Assembly: GCA_016935315.1 (NCBI GenBank) | Contig: JAFGRD010000095.1 | Location: forward strand, 1 to 64,000 | Source of the DNA: Pirellulales bacterium | GTDB lineage: Bacteria; Planctomycetota; Planctomycetia; Pirellulales; Thermoguttaceae | Length of the DNA: 64,000 nucleotides | Direction of reading: 5' to 3' | Part shown: piece by piece, positions 44,496 to 52,600 of the stretch | Layout of the letters: each line of letters opens with the position of its first letter | How positions within the stretch are numbered: position 1 is the first letter of the stretch | Position numbers and translations under genes: made by a program | Notes under the pieces: model-generated | Told to the model about the DNA's origin: nothing | What the model saw: the letters and a program-made list of their open reading frames with translations, nothing else | Databases searched by the model: none

Positions 44496-45158
44496 CAGGA
44501 TCGGCACGCCTGCCAGCAACCCCAGGAGCATCGTGGCGGTGGCGGGCTCGGGGACCCCGATCAACAACTCGCCCTCGATGATGGTCAATGGAATCGGCGG
44601 CGCCTGCTGGGGGAGATCTTCGAGCAACTCGGTCGTATCGGCAATCGTATTGCCCAGGCACAGCGACCAGGGACCGTCGCCTTGGAAGAAGCCCGTCGTG
44701 TCGAAGGTGATCGTGCCCAACAGGCCGTCGGGCATGACGTTCCCTGCGTCTTCGTCGGCGATGGTGCTCACCTCCGCGATCTGCGACAAGATCGGTCCTC
44801 CGACATTGCCCAAGTTGTCGATCTGGCCGAAGAGTCTTACCGGCCCGCCGACTCCCCCAACGGGCTCGGACGAAGAGATGTCGACTGCGGTGATGGCCGG
44901 ACCGTCGATTCCTTCGCCGACGGCGGGAGCGCCGGGAAATGGCAAGCCCTCGGCCTCCGGCCCCCCATTGGCCACTTGCACGCGAAAATTCAGACCTGCC
45001 ACCGGCGGGTCTCCCGGCTCGGCGGTCACCCAGATCTCAACGAGTTGTCCGGCCGTATCCGGCAGAAGATGGTGAGATCCTACCTCAATTGTGGCCGCCA
45101 GACTCGGAGTTGCGGCCAAGAGAAGCACCAGCAAAACGCCCAGAACCGCCTTGTTCAT
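44469..45158 (-). CDS. PEP-CTERM protein A
   Basis: A 229-aa exported protein with a Sec signal (GVLLVLLLAATPSLA) and a C-terminal PEP-CTERM anchor: VPEPATATMLLGLLAGVPIL followed by RRRRHRL, which directs exosortase/archaeosortase-type processing. The mature part begins ATIEVGSHHLLPDTAGQ and is beta-rich, faintly like cohesin/Ig folds. ATG 45158 follows GGGGTGGCGAC. Promoter TTGACA-N17-TAGTTT at 45214-45242. A close paralogue lies just upstream (45528-46202). No exosortase gene is in the window. Confidence 0.85.
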   Translation of the reverse strand: MNKAVLGVLLVLLLAATPSLAATIEVGSHHLLPDTAGQLVEIWVTAEPGDPPVAGLNFRVQVANGGPEAEGLPFPGAPAVGEGIDGPAITAVDISSSEPVGGVGGPVRLFGQIDNLGNVGGPILSQIAEVSTIADEDAGNVMPDGLLGTITFDTTGFFQGDGPWSLCLGNTIADTTELLEDLPQQAPPIPLTIIEGELLIGVPEPATATMLLGLLAGVPILLRRRRHRL

Positions 45159-45213
45159 GTCGCCACCCCTATGCAATCAAGCAGGGAAGAACCCTATACC
45201 CACTACGTTCTGC

Positions 45214-45242
45214 AAACTAAGAAAAAGCGGAATTTCTGTCAA
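45214..45242 (-). promoter_or_regulatory. Promoter of PEP-CTERM gene A
   Basis: Minus strand TTGACA (45237-45242), 17-nt spacer, TAGTTT (45214-45219). Confidence 0.5.
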
Positions 45243-45441
45243 CGTCAATCTCGCCTTCCCAGCTTCAAGAGTCCCGGTTGTTCGACAGGGGGCTGCGGGC
45301 TGGCCGCGACAAACTGCAAGATATGTGGTCGGCGCCCCTTGCGGCAATAGCTACAGGGCTACATCATGCCCGTCATGGCGGCCAGCGGCGCGCGAGGAGC
45401 CGGCAGATGCACGCCGAACAGGTTGCTCGGACGGCGCGCAC

Positions 45442-45482
45442 AAAAAAACAGGTCGGTGCCGACTGTCATCGGCACCGACCTG
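45442..45482 (-). terminator. Rho-independent terminator of PEP-CTERM gene B
   Basis: A 14-bp perfect stem (caggtcggtgccga / tcggcaccgacctg) with a 6-nt loop is followed on the minus strand by seven U (aaaaaaa at 45442-45448 on the plus strand). It stands 46 nt beyond the stop of the 45528-46202 gene and insulates it from gene A. Confidence 0.92.
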
Positions 45483-45527
45483 TCTATTTCTCAGTCTGAT
45501 GCGAGGGAAGCGACGAACTGTACTCGA

Positions 45528-46202
45528 CTACTTCCGCTTCCTCCACGCGAAGGGAACCGCAGCCAGCAGACCCAACAGCATCACGATCGTTGCCGGCTCG
45601 GGAACGATCACGATCGATCCGTCGGCGACGGTCAGCGGAATGGGCAGGGCCTCGGGGGTGTCCTCATTGAGAACGGTGGCGCCGTTGAGGGTTTGGCTGA
45701 GGATCAGGTCCCAGGGGCCATCGTCCACGGTGAAGCCAGTCGTGTCGAGGGTGATCGTGCACAACAGGCCGTTCGCCACGAAGCCGGGCGCCGGAACACC
45801 CGGCGACGACTCGCCTAAGGTAGTTCCAACCGATGCAACTTGCGGGACAATAGCGCCGGGACCGACATTGCCCGTGTTCGGGTGCTGCGAGAAGACTCTT
45901 TCCGGATTGCCGGGCAGGTCGGAGACTCCACCAGACGAGACGACATCGACGGCGACAATCCTCGGTCCCGCCGTTGTTCCACCCGCCGCCGGTCCGCCGT
46001 CTCCCACTTGGATCTCGATGACCGCTCCAGCAATTGGGGGATCGCCGTCTTCGGCCTCGACCCAAATGCCGATCACCTGGCTGTCGGCTCCAACCGCAGT
46101 GCCGGGGAGAAGTTCGTGCGTGCCTACGGAGATCGTCGCCGCCAGCGCCGGGGACACGGCCAACAACAGAACCATCAGACCGCCAATTGCTACCCTATTC
46201 AT
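45528..46202 (-). CDS. PEP-CTERM protein B
   Basis: A 224-aa paralogue of protein A with the same parts: signal peptide (GGLMVLLLAVSPALA), mature start ATISVGTHELLPGTAVG, and anchor VPEPATIVMLLGLLAAVPFA plus WRKRK. Conserved internal blocks include GLLCTITLDTTGF versus GLLGTITFDTTGF. ATG 46202 follows GAGGTGGCGAC, the same ribosome site as gene A. Two promoters of the type TTGAC(A/G)-N17-TAGNNT lie upstream (46257-46285 and 46343-46371), and a strong terminator follows. The gene is a self-contained transcription unit. Confidence 0.85.
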   Translation of the reverse strand: MNRVAIGGLMVLLLAVSPALAATISVGTHELLPGTAVGADSQVIGIWVEAEDGDPPIAGAVIEIQVGDGGPAAGGTTAGPRIVAVDVVSSGGVSDLPGNPERVFSQHPNTGNVGPGAIVPQVASVGTTLGESSPGVPAPGFVANGLLCTITLDTTGFTVDDGPWDLILSQTLNGATVLNEDTPEALPIPLTVADGSIVIVPEPATIVMLLGLLAAVPFAWRKRK

Positions 46203-46256
46203 GTCGCCACCTCGTATGAGTTGAAAACGGAATGCAGTCTCACAACTACAAAATCT

Positions 46257-46285
46257 AGACTAATCGAGCGAATCCCTTCCGTCAA
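46257..46285 (-). promoter_or_regulatory. Proximal promoter of PEP-CTERM gene B
   Basis: Minus strand TTGACG (46280-46285), 17-nt spacer, TAGTCT (46257-46262). Confidence 0.5.
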
Positions 46286-46342
46286 CACCCCTGCATGCTT
46301 CCTACCCTTTCCCCTAGCAGGGAAACTCTAACCGATACGACT

Positions 46343-46371
46343 AATCTAAACCATATAACCCATTCTGTCAA
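46343..46371 (-). promoter_or_regulatory. Distal promoter of PEP-CTERM gene B
   Basis: Minus strand TTGACA (46366-46371), 17-nt spacer, TAGATT (46343-46348). Confidence 0.5.
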
Positions 46372-46607
46372 CAACCTGGGGCCGGCAATTCGCAAATTTT
46401 TTCGGGATGACCCAGATCAGTTGCCCCATGCTGCCCCGAAAGGCATACAAACGAGGCAAATCACACGCCACGTTCCGGCCAGGTGCTGCAAATAAGTCCA
46501 CAACGTAAGTTCTTGCACTGCAATCAGAAACGTCGATGCTAGCTGGTCGCAGACACCGGCCTAGACGGCACGCGGCACCATCGTTCCGGGCCGCTTCTCC
46601 GGGCGGC

Positions 46608-49600
46608 TCAGCCCGGCCGATCGTCGTCGGAAAGAAATCCACAAATTGCCGCGTCGACCCCGCTCTGCGCCCTGATTCTGGCCCCCGCAGGGCGGCCGCC
46701 GGGAAGATCCCGGTCCCAAACGTAGATCCAAGCCCCCGAAGCCACCCCCGCCTGCGAGCCCACAAGCCCCTCTGACGTGCCGTTTTGCCGACTGCCTTCT
46801 TGCCCTTTATCGCCCCGGTCCTGGCCGGGCGTGTCCAAACGGAGCGCCACAGCGCCCGGCTCGGTCTCAGCCGCCGACGGCGACGACCTTGAAAGGTCGA
46901 TCAGTTGCAGGGCCGTCAAGAAGTTCGTCTGGCTGTTTCGGGCAAGGAGCATGTCGGAGGCATTGACGCGGGCGTCCCGATTGAAGTCGTAGGGCATGTC
47001 GATCCGTGCCGGATCCAGAAACGTCCGCGGATTGTTGCGGGCCAACAGCATGTCGACGGCGTTGACCTTCGCATCCGAGGTCGAGTTGCCCGCCTCGCCG
47101 ATGGCATTGCCGAAATAGAAAACGTCGTCTTGGGCCAGGCGTGTGTTTTCGGTGGCAAACACGGTGACCTCGAGCCACTGTCCGGCAATGGCGTGATCGT
47201 TCCAGAGAATCGTCACCCGGTCGGAGCCGCCTTCGCCCGCACCCGGTCGGACGGTGATGCTCTGCGGCGTCTCCGCCGCGTTCCAGCCGTCGGGGTCGGC
47301 GTCGTTGCCCACGCGAAAGCGGAAGTCGTCGACCGAGAGCGAGGCCACGGGACCACCGATATCGACCATGATCCCGTTGATGCCGCGTTGGAAGCTGGTG
47401 TAGTTGGCAAACGTGGCCGTCTGGCCCGGCAGCAGCGCCTGCTTATCCGAGGCGATCGCGTCGTCGTCCCGGGCGTTGGGCGCCGGATCGTTGCCGTCGA
47501 AGGCCGAGTGGTTGTAGAAGACGTGGTGGCCGACCACGTTGAGGTCGACCGGGGCGCGGACATCGAACGTGTCGCTCCGGCAGACGTGGCCACTGCCGTC
47601 GTCCACGCGGAGGTAGACGTCGGTGGCTTCGCGGAAGACCGTGACGGGGCCGCTCCAGACGCCGCCCACGAACGCGGGCGTCATGAAGGGCATGGCCTCG
47701 ACCGCCACGGCGTCGCCGAGGAACGGGACCGTCAGGCCGGCGTTGACGATTCCCAGGCTGGGATTGTCGCAGACCCAGTCGCCGGCGCCGTCGGTATCGG
47801 AGTCGCCGATCCGCTGATACGAGTACGAGTAGCTCGGTTGCCGGGGCACCTGGCTGCCCTGCCAGTGCTGGGGAACCACCGGGACCGGATCGGTCACGAT
47901 GGCCGGGTCCAATCCCGAGGCGGCCATGAAATCGACCACTTGCCCGTCGGCGTCCAGCAGCAGCACTCCCGTGGCCGAGGTGGTGGTCCAGACGATGTTG
48001 GCACCCGAGTAAAAGCTCGGATAGGAGCCCGGCGGCAGCCCCCGTTCGTTGATCGTGAACACGTCGCCGGCCGAGCAGATCGTCGTCTCGGGGACCGTGA
48101 AGACGTGAATCACCTCCATGGCCGCATGGTGATAGATCAGGACTTGCCAGCCGGAGATATCCAGGTTGGTTCCGGAGACGTTGGTGAACTCGACGGCGTC
48201 GGACAGGGTGTTGACCTCGGAGACGACGACCGTCGAGCCGGTGCCCGTGCCGATCCAGCCGGTGAGGTTCACGCGGTCGATGAAATCGGTCACCACGTAG
48301 CCATGGGCGTCTTGCGCGGTCAACGTCAGAGCAAACGGAAGGCCGACGTACTGCGGCGAGTCGAACGGGCTGATGGCAAAGCAGTCCAGCGGGCCGGCAA
48401 CCAGGTCGAACGGGTCGCTGATGCCGACGTGGCCCCAGCCGTCGCCCGCGGTCAGCTCGACGTCGGCGCCGGTCGCGTGGACGGTCACCTCGCCGGTCCA
48501 GACGCCGGCGGCGAACGCGCCCGTGGTCGCCGGCTCGACGGGCAGCCCGCCGTGGGAATTCGCGCCAAGGTCGACCGTGCCGACGTAGACGAGAATCTCC
48601 TCGCCGCCCACGTCGCGTGCCCGGATCGTCACGGGAAACGGCTCGCTGGCCAATTGCCGTGTGCCGACCGGATCGAACGTGAAGTGGTGGACGTCGTCGT
48701 CGGCGACGCGCATCGTATCGTCGCCGTTTAGAAAACCGTCCGCGGCGGCCGTTATCGTCACCGTCCGGGCGCCGTCGCACGCGGCGTCGTCCACCACGGT
48801 GACGTCGAAGGTTGCCGACATGGCGCCCGCCGGAATCGTCACCGTTTCCGGCACGTTTACCTCCGCGACGTTGTCCGAAACAAGTGACACGACCAGGTCC
48901 GCCGGCAGGGTCCCGGAGATGTGCAGTGTGGCGGCGTCGGTCAACCGGCCGTCGCCTTCCCACGCGAGTGCGGGCAGCGTGACCAGAAGATCGCGGCTCT
49001 CGTTGTCCCCGACGACGATGGAACCGGCCCCGTCGGTCCAGTTCTCCACGCGGGCCACGATTGCGACGCCTTGCGGGCCGTCGATCCGCGTGTCGTCGAG
49101 CACCGTAATGTCGAACGACGCCGAGGTCCGGCCGGCGAGAATGGTGACGCTCGGCGGCACGATCGCCTCGGTCGGATCGGCGGAAGACATTGCGACGACC
49201 ACGCTGCAGGTGGGCGCTCGATCCACGGTTACGGTGCCGCAGCCGGCCAGCAGCCCGTCGCCTTCTGCGGCTTCGGCCGGCAGAGCGACCGTAAGCGTTG
49301 CCGTCTCGTTGTCGTGCACGGCGATGACACCGGGCCGGCCGCCGTATCCCGGCGCGGACGCCGAGATGGCGACCGGTCGTATCCAGTCCAGCTCGGCGTC
49401 GTCGACAATCGTGAGCTCGAAGGGGACCTCGGTCTGGCCCGCGAGGATGACGGTCGTGGCCGGCACGGTCGCCTCGGTGGAGTCGTCGCTGCGGAGGCTT
49501 ATCGTCAGGTCGGTCGCCAGGGCAAAGGGAATCGTCACCGAGCCGTAGACGGCGCCGTCGCCCTCGGTGGCGTCGCCCGGCACGGTCACCGTCAACGGGA

Positions 49601-52600
49601 TCACCGACTCGACGTCGAACACCGTGCTGGCGCCCGGATGACCGGCATGATCGTCGGCCTGGAGGTGCATCGCGGTGGTCGCCTCGAAGATCGCGACTTC
49701 GCCGACCCAGATGCCCTGGTCGAAGGCCGCCGTGACCGCGGGAGAGACGCCTACGGGCACGCCCGGTTCCGCGCCGGCCCATCCGCTCAGCCAGACGGTT
49801 CCGCCGAAATCGCCGACCGCATGGCCGTGGGCGTCCAGGGCGGTCAGCGTGATTGCGAAGGGAAGACCGACGTACTGCGGCGACGCGATCGGGCCAAAAC
49901 CGAAATGGTCCAGCGGCCCGGCCAGGACGTCGAAGGTGTTGCTGGTGCCCACGTGGCCCGAGCCGTCGTCGACCACCAGCACCACGTCGTCGTGTACGGC
50001 GTCCACGGAAACCGGGCCGAACCATGCGCCCTGGACAAACGCCGTGGTAGTCGCGGGACTGACGGGCAACGGCGTTGCCCCGTCGACAAACGGCAGCGTC
50101 AGTCCTGGATTGACGATTCCCAACGTCGGATTGCGGGCGGTCCAGTCGTCGGCCGTGTCGTGGTCTTCGATGCCGATCCGCTGATACGAAACGGCATCGC
50201 TGGCCAGCGCCGGCACCTGTCCGCCTTGCCAGTGGTCGGGCACAATGTTCAGCGGATCGGAAATCTGTGCCGGATTCAGCGCCGCGGCGGCCATGAAATC
50301 GACCACACGACCAGCCGCGTCCAGCAGCAAGACGCCCGCCGACTCATCCTCCCGCCAACTGATCTCATCGCCCGTATAAAAGCTCGGATACGTGCCCGGG
50401 GCAACGCCCTTCTGGCACACCAGGAAGACATCGCCCGCCGGGCACATCGTGTCGGCGGGGATCGCAAAGACCGACAGCGGCGAAGTCTGTGAGGCGCGGT
50501 CGTAGAGGACCACCTGCCACTGGGACAGATCGATCGCGACGCCGGAGACGTTGGTGAACTCGACCCTGTCGGGCGAGCTCACGCTGACCTCGGAGATCAC
50601 GATGGTCGAGGTCGTATTGCCGCCGCCGCGGGCAAGCAGATTGACCGTCTCGCCGAACACGCGGATCGTCTCCTCGTCGACGTCCTTGGCCTCGATGGCC
50701 ACGCCGAAGGGCATACTCGCCGTTTGAGGCGTACTGACCGGGAGAATCGAGAAGTGGTGGACGTCGTTGTCACCCACGGTGATCGTGTCGTCGCCGTCAC
50801 GGAAACCCGCGGCGTGGGCGGTCACGGCGGCAGTTTGCCGGCCGTCGTAATCCACATCGTCGACGACGTACAGATCAAACGCGGCCCAGGTCTGGCCGGC
50901 GGGAATGGTCGCCGACGCCGGCACGTCCAATTGGGCCGGGGCGTCGCTACCGAGCGACACCACAAGATCGGTCGGCAGCGTGCCGGAGATCCGGACCATG
51001 CCGGCACCCGAGAGGACCCCGTCGCCCTCCCAGGCGGCGGCCGGAAGCGTGACGAACAGATCGTTGTCATCGTCGATCACGTCGATGGAATCGGAGCCGT
51101 CGGTCCAGTTCTCCACGCGAGCCGTGACCGTCGCCGTTTGCGCGCCGTCGATCTCGGCGTCGTCCAGCACGGTCACGTCGAAGGTGGCGGAGTTCCGGCC
51201 GGCGAGAATCGTCACCGTTGCCGGAACGGTCGCCTCGGTCAGATCGTCGCAGGAGAGCTCGACCACCACGTCGCAGGTCGGGGCGTCGTGTGCCGTCACT
51301 CTGCCCTGGCCGACCAGCACGCCGGCGCCTTCCGCCGCCGAGGACGGCAAATCCACGGTCAACGAGGTCGTTTCGTTGTCGTGGACCGACAGCGGCAGAT
51401 ACCGGCTGGCATAATCGGCGGCCGACGCGGAGATTACGACCTGCCGGATCCAGTCCAACTCTCCATCGTCGATCACGGTGATCTCGAAATCGGCCGTGGT
51501 CCGACCGGCCGGGATCGTTACCGTGTCTGGAACCGTCAATTCGCTGGGATCGTCGCTCTGGAAACTCACCGACAGATCGCTCGCCAAGGCCTCGGGAATG
51601 CTCACGCTTGCCGGCACCGCACCGCCGCCTTCGGCCACGTCGGTCGGCAGGTTTACCGTCAGCGGTGGCAGCACGACCACCTCGAGGCAAAACTCCTTGG
51701 TGACCGCGTGGGCCGGCGATGCCGAATCCATCGCCCGAACGGCGAAGTCGAAGCTTCCGATCTCGGTCGGCGAGCCGGTGACGATGCCCGTGGAACGGTC
51801 GATCGAGAGCCCCTCGGGCATGGCCCCGCCGCCGACAAAGGGCACGACGAGGCCCGTGTTTTGCCCGCCTTTGCTGGGCGGATCGACCCAAGTGAAATCG
51901 GCGGCCGTGTTGCGGTCGGCGCTGCCTTGGCGCTGGATCGTGCCGAGGCCGCGCGAGACGACGCCGTCGCCGGAAAACGCATCGCCGACGAGGATCTGTT
52001 GGCCGTTGATCTCAAGGTCCATCGCGGCGAGGTTCGTCTGCATCCAGTGCCAGGCCAGGAAATCGACGAGATTACCGTTGTTGTCGATCAGGGCGGCCCA
52101 GCCGGCGTTGCCCGCGTTCCAGAGGATGTTGCCGCCGAAGGGGTTGTCGTCGCTGCGATCGGTCCGATAGAGCACCTGCCCCCCTTCGATGGACGTGGGC
52201 AATTGCCAGAGCGCGGCGTTGACGGCGTTGATGTCGGTGTAGTCGTCGCTGACGGCCAGGACCCAGCCTTCCGTGTCGACGCTCTGTCCGGAGGTGTTCT
52301 GGATCTCGACGTAGTCGGGACCGCCGAGACCGCACTCGGTGATCACCACCGGAAGCGCGGGCGACCATTCGTAGGGCGGCACACCGCCTTGGGCGTGCAG
52401 TGTGAACCGATAAGGCTCCTGAAACGCCGCCTGGGGCAGTACGGTCAACGACGTGATCGTCAGCGGTGCAAACGTGAACGTTTCGGTGTGACCGGGGTTC
52501 GGGTTGCCGGCGCGGTCCCAGACGGCCCCGGCGACGAACTCGACCGTCACCTGGCCCGGCGCCAGGGCGCCCGTGTAGTAATAGCGCCACACGCCGCCGC

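Larger units (their letters stand above)
45159..45527. other. Intergenic region between the two PEP-CTERM genes
   Basis: 369 bp holding the terminator of gene B and the promoter of gene A (both listed). No coding sequence is supported. Confidence 0.7.
46203..46607. other. Intergenic region upstream of PEP-CTERM gene B
   Basis: 405 bp between the 3' end of the giant C25 gene and PEP-CTERM gene B. It is less GC-rich than the genes, holds two promoter-like elements, and shows no terminator for the giant gene. Confidence 0.6.
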
